A stretch of 64,000 nt of DNA, taken from assembly GCF_030265065.1 (NCBI RefSeq), contig NC_080413.1, positions 1,245,001 through 1,309,000 of the forward strand. Direction: 5' to 3'. The translations under genes were made by a program, and so were the position numbers. The DNA comes from Corythoichthys intestinalis (lineage: Eukaryota > Chordata > Actinopteri > Syngnathiformes > Syngnathidae). Below are positions 23,154 to 35,321 of this stretch, piece by piece; positions within the stretch are counted from its first letter, which is position 1; each line of letters opens with the position of its first letter. The notes below the pieces were generated by a model. The model did not search any database. It was not told the DNA's origin and was given only the letters and a program-made list of their open reading frames with translations.

Positions 23154-23752
23154 GAGGGCTGTCAAACGATGAACATTTTTAATCGAATTAATTACAGCTT
23201 AAAAATGAATTAATCGTAATTAATCGCAATTCAAACCATCTATAAAATATGCCATATTTTTCTGTAAATTATTGTTGGAATGGAAAGATAAGACACAAGA
23301 GGGATATATACAACATACGGTACATAAGTACGGTATTAGTTTATTAGAACAATAAATCAACAAGATGGCATTATCAATATTCTGTTAAAGTGATCCATGG
23401 ATAGAAAGACTTGTAGTTCTTAAAAGATAAATGTTAGTACAAGTTATAGAATTTTTATATCAAAACCCCTCTTAATGTTTTCGTTTTATTAAAATTTGTA
23501 AAAATTTTCAATCAAAAAAATAAACGAATAGCTCGCCATTGTTGATGTGAGTAATTACACCATTCTCACTCATGATGCTGAACGCCATAAAATAAGTTGG
23601 ACCCAATCGCCAGCAGAGGGCGCCAAACACCAAAAAAACAATCTGTTAATCTGTTTGAGCGGGGCATGTGCGTTAATTGTGTCAAATATTTTAACGTGAT
23701 TAATTTTAAAAATTAATTACCGCCCGTTAACGCTATAATTTTGACAGCCCTA
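23154..23752. mobile_element. hAT-type MITE, TIR (T)AGGGCTGTCAAA
   Basis: This 599-bp copy has 8-bp duplications CTTTATTC (23146-23153 and 23753-23760). The first base of the left TIR is changed. The right end is ATAATTTTGACAGCCCTA. Confidence 0.78.
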
Positions 23753-24011
23753 CTTTATTCATTTCTTTCTAACTCAATAGCTGTTGTTGATGGCAAGAGT
23801 TGCTTTTAAATTTTTTAAATGAGCTGAGTTGCTTTAAAAATCAATTTTGACATATAACTACTTAAACACATCAACAACCTTCCTACTTTTTCAACGGCTT
23901 TAATGTTTTTTGTGTTTTTTTTAATAAATTGACTCATTGACTGCCACTGATGGTGATAGCTGTCCAATCTATTTGGACTCAGGGGGCTAGAATGTGTTGG
24001 CATTAAGTCTT

Positions 24012-24870
24012 GGCATAGACTTCATAATGCTATTGATGGGACACAGGGCGCGGGGCCGGTTAATAGGGGGCCTACATTGTTGGCGTGGCCGTCAAAGCTA
24101 ACCGAGTGTAATCACAGACAAAGAGCTTTTTTCGTTGAAAATTCTTGTGAATAAATGCTTAAATCCCTGAATTCTTTATAGATATTGACGCAAAACAGTC
24201 TAGATTCTTGGTTAAAAGCAACAACAACAAAAAAGTGCAGTTAGCATTTATTTTAGGTAAATGTTAAAGTACGATGCTAGTCTGTTAGTCAATGTGGCGG
24301 CCGCCATATGTAAACAAAGCTTTTTCTGTGAAATTCTCGTGAATGAATGCTTAAATCCCTGAAATTCTTAATAGATAAGGACGTAATGGGCACAAAACAG
24401 TCTCGATTCTTGGTTAAAAGACAACAAAATGTGCAGTTAGCATTTATTTTACATAACTACAGTATGTCGAAGTACGATGCTAGTCTGTTAGTCAATGTGT
24501 CGGCCGCCGATGCCTGAATTCTTTGTAAATATGGACGCAAAACAATCTTGATTCTTGGTTAAAAGCCAAAAAGACGTGCAGTTAGCATTTATTTTACGTA
24601 AATATGTTGAAGTACGATGCTAGTCTGTTAGTTAATGTGGTGACCGCCATATGTAAACAGAGCTTTTTCTGTGAAAATTCTTGTGAATAAATGCTTATAT
24701 CCCTGAATTATTTATAGATAGTCTCGATTCTTTGTTAAAAGAGCAAAAAAATGGGCAGTTAGCATTTATTTTACATAAATATGTCGAAGAATGATGCTAG
24801 TCTGTTAGTATGTTGGCAGCCTTACAACAAAAAGCTTTTTACGTTGAAAATTCTTGCGAAAAAACAAAAA
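24012..24870. repeat. Left end and tandem block of the CATAGACTTCATAATG element
   Basis: It begins CATAGACTTCATAATGCTAT, the same left end as the element at 6872. About four full or partial units of roughly 180-190 bp follow, each with TTCTTGTGAATAAATGCTTA, GATTCTTGGTTAAAAG, GCAGTTAGCATTTATTTTA, GATGCTAGTCTGTTAGT and GTGGCGGCCGCCATATGTAA. No matching right end was found, so the copy is truncated. Confidence 0.6.
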
Positions 24871-24934
24871 CTATATTGTATATACAGTATGTATTGTTTG
24901 TTTGTATATTAAATATATTGTGGACAAATCAGTA

Positions 24935-25217
24935 GGGTCATAAGACTGTTATAAGAACGTCATAATTATGATATGACACTGTCATGAGCATTAATGAAGC
25001 CTATTGAAAGATGTCATTAGGTGTCATTCAGCAAATTTTGTAACTAACTCCATTTATGTCCACTCTGCATCTTTTACATGCAGTCAAAATAGACATCATT
25101 TGCCAGATGACACTTAATGACATCGATCATAAGCGTTTATAAATCCTCATGACAGTGTCATGTCATAATTATGACGGTCTTATGACAGTCTTATGACAGC
25201 ACTGTCAAATAAAGTGT
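24935..25217. repeat. Palindromic GTCATAAGACTG MITE
   Basis: This fold-back repeat is rich in TCATAAGACTGTTATAAG, ATTATGATATGACACTGTCA and their inverted partners GACAGTGTCATGTCATAATT and CTTATGACAGTCTTATGACA. It ends GCACTGTCAAATAAAGTGTT. It is related to the core of the palindrome at 7187-7625. Confidence 0.55.
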
Positions 25218-25295
25218 TACCCAAGTCTTAAATGATCTTTTCTCCCAATGGAGTTTGGTTAGGCGACGTACTTATTTCACCTTGTTGCTTTGAAC

Positions 25296-25395
25296 TCGTT
25301 GGCTGCAATTGACAGCGATAGACGTCCAGTCTTTTTGGACTGGGATTGCTAGCAGCGATTGTTCAATTTGGCATGTATCACTGTCTATGGCAGTG
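25296..25395. repeat. Copy of the short dispersed GACGTCCAATCC repeat
   Basis: CTCGTTGGCTGCAATTGACA, then GCGATAGACGTCCAGTC and TTGGACTGGGATTG. This is one of the fuller copies of a motif of about 60-100 bp that recurs near 1051, 2334, 6310, 16470, 23935, 32139, 35986, 41855, 52556, 56770, 56960 and 62371, in both orientations and in variable lengths. Confidence 0.6.
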
Positions 25396-25652
25396 ACTGA
25401 GGCAAACCTTTAGGTCTTGAGCCTCATTAAAAATACTTTTGGTTTTTGTCTGTGTATATCACGTGAAAATGCTTAACACGCCCTTGCGTACAGACAATTA
25501 CGACATCCACTGATCTGACCTTAGAGTGTAGAGTCTTTTATTAATCCTCACCAAGGAACAAGCAATCACATTAGCAGTACCTTTTTGGAGTGTCTCTATG
25601 ATAAAAACAGACACGGAGTAACACTGATAACACACAGACACCCTCACGTTCT

Positions 25653-26044
25653 CATTCCAACACACACAAACATTCCAGTATCCTCCACCACCTCCACAAA
25701 TGCACACGGAAACATAAACTCGCATTTGAATTGGTGATAAAGGCAACATTGTGATTTCTTTTGATTTGTTAGCATCACGTGCTTCAGATTCATTTTAAAA
25801 GAAGCATCTCGAGGGCTGCGAGGTGTCACCGATAAGGAGCATTTGCGCTCTTCCAAATATGGCGTCCTGACCGTCCAAGGTCACCGCTGCGACCTCGCCG
25901 CGTCTCCGTGGACGAATTTAGCATCCACCTTTTCTCCGTTTTCCTGCCTCGTCTCCTTACTTGGTGTGGTCGATGGTTTTAAAAGCGCGTCCCTTTGTCC
26001 CTCCGTCACAGTTTGATCTCGGTCTCTCAAAATCTGCTCTCAAA
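25653..26044 (+). promoter_or_regulatory. Compact muscle-type promoter of the intronless myosin gene
   Basis: Upstream of the myosin ATG at 26045 there are two CATTCCA cores (25653-25659 and 25671-25677) that fit M-CAT/TEAD sites. There is also a CACGTG E-box (25776-25781), a perfect CArG box CCAAATATGG (25853-25862) and a TATA-like TTTTAAAAG (25977-25985) about 60 nt before the ATG. This set and order suit a striated-muscle promoter with a very short leader. The motifs are read directly, and their activity is inference. No upstream exon or acceptor is needed to reach the ATG. Confidence 0.5.
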
Positions 26045-29000
26045 ATGTCCGACGCGACGATGGGCGAGTTTGGTAAGGCGGCTCCCTACCTCAGGAAGTC
26101 AGACAAGGAGCGTCTGGAGGCTCAGACCAGGCCGTTCGACATTAAGACGGAATGTTTCGTGGTGGACGACAAGGTGGAGTACATGAAGGGGCAAATCCAA
26201 GGCAAAGAGGGCGGCGCGGTCCAGGTGAAGAAGGAAGACGGCACCACGGTGAGCGTGAAGGAGTCCGACGTCCATCCGCAGAATCCCCCTAAGTTCGATA
26301 AGATCGAAGACATGGCCATGTTCACCTTCCTCCACGAGCCGGCGGTGCTTTTCAATCTGAAGGAGCGCTACGCCGCCTGGATGATCTACACCTACTCCGG
26401 CCTGTTCTGCGTCACCGTTAACCCCTACAAGTGGCTGCCCGTGTACGACGCAGAGGTGGTGGCGGCTTACAGGGGAAAGAAGAGGACCGAAGCTCCCCCT
26501 CATATCTTCTCCATCTCCGACAACGCTTACCAGTACATGCTGACCGATCGGGAAAACCAGTCGGTCCTCATCACCGGAGAATCCGGTGCCGGCAAGACCG
26601 TCAACACCAAGAGAGTCATCCAGTACTTTGCCAGCATCGCCGCGGTGGGCGGGGCGGGCAAAAGGGACGCCAGCAAGGGGACGCTGGAGGATCAGATCAT
26701 TCAGGCCAATCCGGCTCTGGAGGCTTTCGGCAACGCCAAAACACTGAGGAACGACAACTCGTCCCGCTTCGGAAAGTTCATCCGGATCCACTTCGGGACC
26801 AGCGGCAAGCTGTCGTCTGCCGACATCGAGACGTACCTGCTGGAGAAGTCCCGCGTCACCTTTCAGCTCAAAGCCGAGAGGAACTACCACATCTTCTACC
26901 AGATCCTCTCCAATCGGAAACCGGACCTGCTGGATCTGCTGCTGATCACCAACAACCCCTACGACTACTCCTACATCTCCCAGGGCGAGGTCACGGTGGC
27001 CTCTATCGACGACTCCGAGGAGCTGATGGCCACGGACAGCGCTTTCGACGTGCTGGGCTTCACCCCCGAGGAGAAGGCGGGCGTCTACAAGCTGACGGGC
27101 GCCATCATGCACTACGGCAACCTAAAGTTTAAGCAGAAGCAGCGGGAGGAGCAGGCCGAGCCCGACGGGACGGAGGCGGCCGATAAGTCGGCTTACCTGA
27201 TGGGCCTCAACTCCGCCGATCTCATCAAGGGCCTGTGCCACCCCCGGGTGAAGGTGGGGAACGAGTACGTGACCAAAGGTCAGAGCGTAGACCAGGTCTA
27301 CTACGCCATCGGCGCCCTGGCCAAGTCGGTCTACGAGAAAATGTTCAACTGGATGGTGGTCCGGATCAACCAGTCGCTGGACACCAAGCAGCACCGCCAG
27401 TACTTCATCGGCGTGCTGGACATTGCCGGCTTCGAGATCTTCGATTTCAACACCTTCGAGCAATTGTGCATCAACTTCACCAACGAGAAACTGCAGCAGT
27501 TTTTCAACCACCACATGTTCGTTCTGGAACAAGAGGAGTACAAGAAGGAGGGGATCGACTGGGAGTTCATCGACTTTGGCATGGACCTGCAGGCATGCAT
27601 AGACCTCATAGAGAAACCGCTCGGGATCATGTCCATTCTGGAGGAAGAATGCATGTTCCCCAAAGCCAGCGACCAGACCTTCAAGTCCAAGCTCTACGAC
27701 AATCATCTGGGCAAGAACAAAATGTTTGAGAAGCCCCGGGCCGCCAAGGGCAAAGCGGAGGCCCATTTCGCCCTGGTCCATTACGCCGGCACCGTGGACT
27801 ACAACATCACAAACTGGCTGGTGAAGAACAAAGATCCGCTCAACGAAACGGTGGTGGGTCTCTACCAGAAGTCATCCCTCAAGCTTCTCAGTCAGTTGTT
27901 TTCCAGCTATGCGGGCGCCGACGGCGCAGACAAAGGCGGCAAAGGAGCCAAGAAGAAGGGGTCGTCCTTCCAGACAGTGTCGGCCCTTCACAGGGAGAAC
28001 CTCAACAAGCTGATGACCAATCTGAAGACCACGCATCCGCACTTTGTGCGCTGCCTGATTCCCAACGAGCGAAAGACTCCGGGAGTAATGGACAACTGTC
28101 TGGTGATGCATCAGTTGCGGTGCAACGGCGTTCTGGAAGGCATCCGAATTTGCAGGAAGGGTTTCCCCAACCGCGTCCTCTACGGAGACTTCAAGCAGAG
28201 GTACCGAATCCTCAACGCTTCCGCCATTCCCGAGGGTCAGTTCATTGACAGCAAGAAGAGCGCAGAGAAGCTGCTCTCGTCCCTAGACATCGACCACACG
28301 CAGTACAAGTTCGGCCACACCAAAGTCTTTTTCAAAGCCGGCCTCCTGGGGACGCTGGAGGAGATGAGAGATGAGCAGCTCTCTCGGATTATTACCAGAA
28401 TCCAGGCCAACGCTCGCGCACTCCTCATGAGGGCCCAGTTTGCCAAGCTAGTGGAGCGCAGGGACGCTCTCATGGTCGTCCAGTGGAACCTCCGCTCTTT
28501 CCTGAGCGTCAAGAACTGGCCGTGGATGAAGCTCTTCTTTAAGATCAAACCCCTGCTCAAGAGTGCAGAGTCCGAGAAGGAGATGGCCAACATGAAGGAC
28601 GAGTTCAACAAGCTGAAGGAGGCTCTGGAGAAATCGGAAACGCGCCGCAAAGAAATGGAGGAGAAGATAGTGACTCTCCTTCAAGAGAAGAACGATTTGG
28701 CCCTTCAAATTCAGTCCGAGCAAGACACGCTCACCGATGCCGAGGAACGGTGCGAGCAGCTCATCAAGAGCAAAATTCAACTGGAGGCGAAGCTCAAGGA
28801 GATCAACGAGAGACTGGAGGACGAGGAGGAACTGAACGCCGACCTCACCGCCAAGAAACGCAAGCTGGAAGACGAGTGCTCCGAGTTGAAGAAAGACATT
28901 GACAACCTCGAGCTGACGTTGGCTAAAGTTGAGAAAGAGAAGCACGCCACAGAGAATAAAGTGAGGAACCTGACCGAAGAGATGGCCTCCCAGGACGAGA

Positions 29001-31846
29001 ATATCCTGAAGCTGACCAAGGAGAAGAAAGCTCTGCAGGAGGCTCACCAGCAGACGCTGGATGACCTTCAGAGTGAGGAAGACAAAGCCAACGGCCTGAA
29101 CAAATCCAAGGTCAAGCTGGAGCAGCAGGTGGACGACCTGGAGGGCTCCTTGGAACAGGAAAAGAAGCTCCGAATGGAGCTGGAGCGCTCCAAGAGGAAG
29201 CTGGAAGGGGACATCAAGCTAACACAGGAGAGCTTGATGGATTTAGAAAATGACAAGCAGCAGCTGGAGGAGAAGCTGAAGAAAAAGGACTTTGAGACAG
29301 CGCAGATTGCGTCCAGACTAGAGGACGAGCAAGTGGCCTCGGGGCAGCTTCAGAAGAAACTGAAGGAAAACCAGGCGAGAATCGAGGAACTGGAGGAGGA
29401 GCTGGACGCCGAGCGCGCGGGGCGAGCCAAAGTGGAGAAGCAGCGCTCCGACCTTTCCCGAGAGCTGGAAGACCTCAGCGAACGTCTGGAGGAGGCGGGC
29501 GGGGCATCTTCGGCGCAGGTGGAGCTCAACAAGAGGAGAGACGCCGAGTTCCTCAAGCTGCGTCGAGAGCTGGAGGAGTCCACCCTACGACATGAGGCTA
29601 CATCCGCCGCGCTAAGGAAGAAGCACGCCGACAGCGTGGCTGAGCTGGGCGAGCAGATCGACAACCTCCAGCGGGTCAAGCAGAAACTCGAGAAAGAAAA
29701 AAGCGAGCTGAAGCTCGAGCTGGACGACTTGGCCTCCAGCGTGGAGAGCATGGCCAAGAACAAATCCAACGTGGAAAAGATCAGCCGATCAATGGAGGAC
29801 GGCATGACGGAGTACAAGAGCAAGTACGAGGAGGCGCAACGCGCCGTCAACGACCTGACCACCCAGAGGGCTAAGCTCCTCGCCGAGAATGGCGAGTTGG
29901 GACGGCAGATGGAGGAGAAGGACTGCTTGATCTCGCAGCTCACCAGAGGTAAGAACTCGTACAACCAGCAGGTAGAAGACCTCCGCAGACAACTGGAGGA
30001 GGAGGTCAAGGCCAAGAACGCGCTGGCGCACGCCGTACAGTCGGCGCGCCACGACTGCGATCTCCTCCGAGAGCAGTTCGAAGAGGAGCAGGAAGCCAAG
30101 GCCGAGCTGCAAAGGGCGCTGTCCAAATCCAACGCCGAGGTCTCGGCATGGAGGAACAAGTACGAAACCGACGCTATCCAGAGAACCGAGGAGCTGGAGG
30201 AAGCCAAGAAGAAGCTGGTTCAGAGACTACAAGAGGCCGAGGAGGCCGTCGAAGCTGCCAATGCCAAATGTTCCTCGCTGGAGAAGACCAAGCACAGGCT
30301 CCAAAATGAGATCGAGGACCTCATGCTGGACCTGGAGAGGTCCAACGCTGCGTCTGCCTCGCTGGATAAAAAGCAACGGGCTTTTGACAAAGTCCTGGCA
30401 GAGTGGAAGCAAAAGTTTGAGGAGTCCCAGTGTGAGCTGGAGGCTTCCCAGAAGGAGGCGCGGACCCTCAGCACCGAACTCTTTAAACTGAAAAACGCGT
30501 ACGAGGAATGCCTGGACCATCTGGAGACGGTGAAAAGAGAGAACAAGAACCTGCAGGAGGAAGTCTCTGACTTAAACGACCAGCTCGGAGAAGGTGGAAG
30601 GAGCGCTTGCGAACTGGAGAAGATGCGGAAGCAGCTGGAGCAAGAAAAGACGGAGCTGCAGTCGGCGTTGGAGGAGGCGGAAGGATCCCTGGAGCACGAA
30701 GAGAGCAAGATCCTACGAGCCCAGCTGGAGTTTAACCAAGCCAAAGCCGAACTGGAGCGGAAAGTGGCGGAGAAAGACGAGGAAATGGAGCAGGCCAAGA
30801 GAAACTACCAACGCGTGGTGGACTCGCTGCAGTCCTCTCTGGAGTCGGAGACCAGGAGCCGCAACGAAGCGCTGCGAGTGAAAAAGAAGATGGAGGGCGA
30901 CCTCAACGAGATGGAGATCCAGCTAAGCCAGGCCAACAGGCAAGCGGCCGACGCCCAGAAACAACTCAAGAACCTCCAGGTCTTCTTGAAGGACGCCCAG
31001 TTGCAACTGGACGACACGCAGCACGGGAACGACGAACTGCGCGAGAACGTGGCCGTCCTAGAACGTCGGAACAACTTGATCCAGGCCGAGCTGGAGGAAG
31101 CGAGGGCCGCGCTGGAGCAGACGGAGCGAAGTCGCAAGCTGGCCGAGCAGGAACTGAGCGACTCGGCCGAGCGCGCGCAGCTCCTGCACACTCAGAACAC
31201 CGGCTTGATCAACCAGAAGAAGAAGCAGGAGGCCGACATCCTCCACCTGCAGAACGAAATGGAGGAGGCGCTCCAGGAGAATCGCAACGCCGAGGAAAAG
31301 GCCAAGAAGGCGATCACCGACGCGGCCATGATGGCCGAAGAGCTGAAGAAGGAGCAGGACACCAGCGCCCACCTGGAGCGCATGAAGAAAAACATGGAAC
31401 AGACCATCAAAGACCTCCAGCACCGCCTGGACGAGGCCGAGCAGATCGCTATGAAAGGCGGCAAGAAACAGCTCCAGAAACTGGAGCTTCGCATCAAAGA
31501 CCTGGAGAACGAGCTGGAGGCGGAGCAGCGCAGAGGAATCGAGTCCCTCAAGGGCGTGCGCAAGTACGAGCGGCGCATGAAGGAGCTGGCCTACCAGACC
31601 GAGGAAGACCGCAAAAACGTGGCAAGACTCCAGGACCTGGTGGACAAGCTGCAGCTCAAAGTCAAAGCCTACAAACGCGCCGCCGAGGAGGCCGAGGAGG
31701 CGGCCGGCGCCAACCTGGCCAAAGTGCGTAAGCTGCAACACGAGCTGGAAGAAGCGCAGGAGAGAGCCGACGCGGCCGAGACGCAGGTCAACAAGCTGAG
31801 GGCAAAGACCAGAGACGGGGGCGCCAAGAAGAACCTGGACGACTGA
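26045..31846 (+). CDS. Sarcomeric (class II) myosin heavy chain, single-exon gene, 1,933 aa
   Basis: This is the actin-activated motor and rod of muscle thick filaments. I chose the ATG at 26045 because [20 protein letters not shown] is the usual family start. The in-frame ATG 84 nt upstream adds unrelated residues. In order: SH3-like N-terminus; P-loop GESGAGKT (178-185); switch [11 protein letters not shown] (236-245); switch II DIAGFE (459-464); Lys/Gly-rich loop 2 (about 622-640); reactive cysteines C693 and C703; the light-chain-binding helix from about 780; Pro836 at the head-rod junction; then an unbroken coiled-coil rod to KNLDD. Length matches the family (about 1,935). There is no stop, frameshift or missing motif. 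The coding sequence is GC-rich with no intron, whereas vertebrate sarcomeric myh genes normally have close to 40 exons. That points to ancient retroposition followed by retention. Features are skeletal-like. The exact paralog is not assigned. Confidence 0.93.
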   Translation: MSDATMGEFGKAAPYLRKSDKERLEAQTRPFDIKTECFVVDDKVEYMKGQIQGKEGGAVQVKKEDGTTVSVKESDVHPQNPPKFDKIEDMAMFTFLHEPAVLFNLKERYAAWMIYTYSGLFCVTVNPYKWLPVYDAEVVAAYRGKKRTEAPPHIFSISDNAYQYMLTDRENQSVLITGESGAGKTVNTKRVIQYFASIAAVGGAGKRDASKGTLEDQIIQANPALEAFGNAKTLRNDNSSRFGKFIRIHFGTSGKLSSADIETYLLEKSRVTFQLKAERNYHIFYQILSNRKPDLLDLLLITNNPYDYSYISQGEVTVASIDDSEELMATDSAFDVLGFTPEEKAGVYKLTGAIMHYGNLKFKQKQREEQAEPDGTEAADKSAYLMGLNSADLIKGLCHPRVKVGNEYVTKGQSVDQVYYAIGALAKSVYEKMFNWMVVRINQSLDTKQHRQYFIGVLDIAGFEIFDFNTFEQLCINFTNEKLQQFFNHHMFVLEQEEYKKEGIDWEFIDFGMDLQACIDLIEKPLGIMSILEEECMFPKASDQTFKSKLYDNHLGKNKMFEKPRAAKGKAEAHFALVHYAGTVDYNITNWLVKNKDPLNETVVGLYQKSSLKLLSQLFSSYAGADGADKGGKGAKKKGSSFQTVSALHRENLNKLMTNLKTTHPHFVRCLIPNERKTPGVMDNCLVMHQLRCNGVLEGIRICRKGFPNRVLYGDFKQRYRILNASAIPEGQFIDSKKSAEKLLSSLDIDHTQYKFGHTKVFFKAGLLGTLEEMRDEQLSRIITRIQANARALLMRAQFAKLVERRDALMVVQWNLRSFLSVKNWPWMKLFFKIKPLLKSAESEKEMANMKDEFNKLKEALEKSETRRKEMEEKIVTLLQEKNDLALQIQSEQDTLTDAEERCEQLIKSKIQLEAKLKEINERLEDEEELNADLTAKKRKLEDECSELKKDIDNLELTLAKVEKEKHATENKVRNLTEEMASQDENILKLTKEKKALQEAHQQTLDDLQSEEDKANGLNKSKVKLEQQVDDLEGSLEQEKKLRMELERSKRKLEGDIKLTQESLMDLENDKQQLEEKLKKKDFETAQIASRLEDEQVASGQLQKKLKENQARIEELEEELDAERAGRAKVEKQRSDLSRELEDLSERLEEAGGASSAQVELNKRRDAEFLKLRRELEESTLRHEATSAALRKKHADSVAELGEQIDNLQRVKQKLEKEKSELKLELDDLASSVESMAKNKSNVEKISRSMEDGMTEYKSKYEEAQRAVNDLTTQRAKLLAENGELGRQMEEKDCLISQLTRGKNSYNQQVEDLRRQLEEEVKAKNALAHAVQSARHDCDLLREQFEEEQEAKAELQRALSKSNAEVSAWRNKYETDAIQRTEELEEAKKKLVQRLQEAEEAVEAANAKCSSLEKTKHRLQNEIEDLMLDLERSNAASASLDKKQRAFDKVLAEWKQKFEESQCELEASQKEARTLSTELFKLKNAYEECLDHLETVKRENKNLQEEVSDLNDQLGEGGRSACELEKMRKQLEQEKTELQSALEEAEGSLEHEESKILRAQLEFNQAKAELERKVAEKDEEMEQAKRNYQRVVDSLQSSLESETRSRNEALRVKKKMEGDLNEMEIQLSQANRQAADAQKQLKNLQVFLKDAQLQLDDTQHGNDELRENVAVLERRNNLIQAELEEARAALEQTERSRKLAEQELSDSAERAQLLHTQNTGLINQKKKQEADILHLQNEMEEALQENRNAEEKAKKAITDAAMMAEELKKEQDTSAHLERMKKNMEQTIKDLQHRLDEAEQIAMKGGKKQLQKLELRIKDLENELEAEQRRGIESLKGVRKYERRMKELAYQTEEDRKNVARLQDLVDKLQLKVKAYKRAAEEAEEAAGANLAKVRKLQHELEEAQERADAAETQVNKLRAKTRDGGAKKNLDD

Positions 31847-31983
31847 ACGTGCTAGCATGCTAACATGTGTTTTGCATTCAAGCTAATCTTTTGTTGTTTT
31901 CTTCTTGATATGGCTTATTTTTGTTTTTCACCGAGATGGCAAAATCACCAACAGTACTAGTTATGGCTTGATATCAATATGCT

Positions 31984-31989
31984 AATAAA
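31984..31989 (+). other. AATAAA polyadenylation signal of the myosin gene
   Basis: CTAATAAATG lies 138 nt after the TGA stop, giving a short 3' UTR if used. No genomic poly(A) tract follows directly, so there is no fresh retroposition scar here. Confidence 0.45.
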
Positions 31990-32689
31990 TGTTCAGTTAG
32001 CACTTACAGTTAGCGCGGCTTCTGAAAATCTCACAAAGGACGTTGTACTGCTTTTCACAATTAAATCCAATTGAATTTACCAGTGAGTTAGCACAATTTC
32101 TTGCCTGTTCTCTTCAAAATAAGATTTAACTCATTGAACTCACTGGCTGTCGTTTGGATTGGATGTCGCTAAAAGATATCGTCCAAAATGGATTGGACGT
32201 CCATCACCGTCAATGGCAGTCAACTAGTTCATAGAAAAAAAAAATGTTTTGTAATACTTGAATATCTGAATCCATGAGTCTGAATCCTCTTCAAAGAACA
32301 AAGACTTGTTTTATTAACTTTTTTTTATTCTATGTAATACATTTGTTATGTATATTTATAGTTAAATTAAAATTTAAAAATGATTATCCTTATTCATATT
32401 TACTCTATTTTTTATTGGGGGCCAGAACCAGAATTTATGACAGTTTTTTCATTGGTTTTTTTTTTCATTTTAATTAACTTATTTTTATTAACATGTTATT
32501 GAAATTTCAATTTAGTCCTTAAAAAATAATAAAATAGATGAATAAAACAATAATGTTTAAAAAATACAATAATGTTCACAATGAAAAAAATATTCATTTC
32601 GAGGGTATTAATTTATGAATTTATGTATTCTTTAAGAAAAAAAAATAATAATAAAATTCTGTTATTTCAAATAGTAAAAAAAAAAAAAA
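31990..32689. other. AT-rich intergenic stretch
   Basis: It contains one copy of the dispersed GACGTCCAATCC repeat (about 32139-32225, with GGATTGGACGTCCATCACCG), followed by very AT-rich, low-complexity sequence. No gene was recognised. Confidence 0.45.
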
Positions 32690-35321
32690 GTTCAAGTTCC
32701 GCTCTAAGACCCTAATTTGGTCAAATTTTAAAATGGTCCTATATGGCATAAAACACAGACAAGGCTGAAAAAGCAGTTTCTGCTCTTGCACCCCTCTTTA
32801 AAATAAACGGCTGTATTTTAAGCCAAAAGAACTGTTGTGTTTGATAGAACAATATGTCTATATGCTGCCATAGCAGTTTCATGGCGCATGAAGCCCTTGA
32901 ACTATTTTTGATTTGTCCGTTATACCCTGGAGACTCCCATTTACAGACACCACGCAACCGCTTTCGTTTCAACCCAGCCATAAAACAGGTAATTAATTAT
33001 ATTTATTATTCAAAATGTCTGTCGTTTTTAGCTTTGAATCATTAATTGATGTCTCATTTTTCGTTTTAAAAAAAGACCTTATAAAATTATTCACTGGCAT
33101 ATTTTAAACTTTTAAACAAATTGCGTCAGAATGAAAAAAATACTGTCTGTGAATAGGTCACGGATATCTACCCCATAACTACTTGCTTAATTGACTTTTT
33201 TTTTTTTTTTTGGTTACTGTCGCATTTTCCCCGATGTTTTAGATGATAAATAATCAATCCAGACAAAGAAAAATGGGGGGGGGGGGGGACGTTTAAATGG
33301 GTAAATATTTGAAAAAGAAAATCTCGACCACCCCTTGATGTCTGCGATATCTGCATTGCGACCCTTGTTATATTACCGTGTTTCACCCATAAAATCCTCA
33401 AAAAGTTTGGCTGTGGCCTTTCACAGCTGTATTTTGACACTTGGCGATACACGCTACACAGAATTTTTGGTTTGAAACGAGGTAATTGCGCGATAATATT
33501 TCGTTAAAATCAGGGTGTCTCTCACCTCCAGTTAGGGTTTTGCTGTTTGAAAAAAAAAATTTAAACGCCACCCGGTTCAAAACTTTTCTTCACCCAGAAA
33601 ATTGAGATTTTCAGCTTTCCAATGATGTATCACACATGCATATGGTGGAAAACACTCAGGTGACTTGAAGTTCTGCTCTGAGACCCCCAATTTGGCCAAA
33701 TTTAAAAGTTGTCCTATATGCATGTGTGATACCTCATTGGAAAGCTTAACATCTCAATTTTCTAGGGGATGAAAAATTTTAAACACGAGGGCATTTAAAA
33801 AAAAATCTTTAAACAGCAAAACCCTAACTGAAGGTGAGAGCACGCGAGTGCATAATTAAAGACGCCATGATTTTAACGAGACGTTATCGCGGATTTACCT
33901 TGTTTCGATCCAAAAACTCCATGTAGCATGTATCATCGAGTGTCAAGACACAGATGTGAATGGCCACAGCCGGATTTTGGGGGGATTTTATGGGTGAACC
34001 ATGGTCATATAACAAGGGTCGCAAAGCAGGAATTGCAGACATCAGGGAGTGGTCGAGATTTTTCATATATTTACTAGGGCTGTCAAAATTATCGCGTTAA
34101 CGGGCGGTAATTTTTTAAATTAATCACGTTAAGATATTTGACGCAATTAACGCACATGCCCCGCTCAAACAGACTAAACTGACAGTACAGTGTAATAATG
34201 TCCGCTTGTTATTTGTTTTTTGGTGTTTTGTCGCTCTCTGGTGGCGCTTGGGTGCGAATGATTTTATGGGTTTCAGCACCATGAGCAGTGTGTAATTATT
34301 GACATCAACAATGGTGAGCTACTAGTTTATTTTTTTGATTGAAAATTTTACAAATTTTATTAAAACGAAAACATTAAGAGGGGTTTTAATATAAAATTTG
34401 TATAACTTGTACTGACATTTTTCATAAAGAACTACAAGTCTTTCTATCGATGGATCGCTTTAACACAGTGTTAATAATGTTAATGCCATCTTGTTGATTT
34501 ATTATCATAATAAACAAATACAGTACTTGTGTACCGTATGTTGAATGTATATATCCGTCTTGTGTTTTATCATTCCATTCCAACAATAATTTACAGATAA
34601 ATATGGCATATTTTATAGATGGTTTGAATTGCGATTAATTACGATTAATTAATTTTTAAGCTGTAATTAACTCGATTAAAAATTTTAATCGTTTGACAGC
34701 TCTAATATTTACCCTTTTAAATGTTTCTTTCTATCAAATTTTCTTTGTTTGGATCGATTATTTATTATCTAACATATCGGGGAAAATGCGACAGTAAAAA
34801 AATAATAAAATGGAGCCATAGTTATGAGGTAGATATCCGTTACTTATTTACAGTCACCATTTATTTTCATTGTGATGCAATTTGTTTAAAAGTTTACAAT
34901 ATGCGAGTGAATCATTTTTTTTAAGTCTTTTTTTTTTTTTTTTTTTAAAGAAATATTAGACATCGATTAATTATTCTAAGGTAAAAATGACATTTTGAAC
35001 AATAAATATAATTACTTACGTTTTTTTATGGCTGGGTTGAAACAAAAGCGGGTGCGCGACGTCTGTAAACGGGGGTTTTCAGGGTAAAACGGACTAATTA
35101 AAAATAGTTCGGGGGCTTCATGCGCCATGAATCTGCTATGGCAGCATATGGACATATTGTTCTATCAAACACAACAGTTATTTTGGCTTAAAATACAGCA
35201 GTTTATTTTAAAGAAGGGTGTTGGAGCAGAAACTGCTTTATCAGTCTTGTCTGTGTTTTCCGCCATATAGGACAATTTTAAAATTTGGCCAAATTGGGGT
35301 CTTAGAGTGGAACTTGAAGTC
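32690..35321. mobile_element. Giant fold-back (inverted-repeat) element, about 2 kb without its insert
   Basis: The left arm (about 32690-33646) is mirrored by the right arm (about 33715-35321) once the hAT MITE at 34075-34704 and its duplicated 8 bp are removed. The arms are then nearly equal, 957 and roughly 969 bases. Matching landmarks include AGTTCCGCTCTAAGACCC with GGGTCTTAGAGTGGAACTT; CAACAGTT around the TTCTATCAAACACAACAG block; GGTTTTGCTGTTTG with AAACAGCAAAACCC; and an inner pair around TGTATCACACATGCATAT. A short spacer (33647-33714) repeats the terminal motif. Open frames inside are short with no recognised domain. A partial related sequence lies at 48803-48895. Confidence 0.7.
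34075..34704. mobile_element. hAT-type MITE, TIR TAGGGCTGTCAAA
   Basis: This 630-bp copy is flanked by exact 8-bp duplications ATATTTAC (34067-34074 and 34705-34712). It inserted into the right arm of the fold-back element, so it is younger than that element. Confidence 0.8.

Noticed and set aside
24012-24870. Possible CRISPR-like array because of regular repeats
   Set aside because: Units of about 180-190 bp that are repeated throughout, without unique spacers, in a vertebrate genome. They are transposon-internal tandem repeats.
25961-26044. In-frame upstream extension of the myosin (28 extra residues)
   Set aside because: The family start is at 26045. The extension overlaps the TATA-like box and resembles nothing at the N-terminus of other myosins.
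26099-27112. Long minus-strand frames opposite the myosin gene, here and up to 31858
   Set aside because: They mirror the GC-biased codon use of the real plus-strand gene and have no features of their own.
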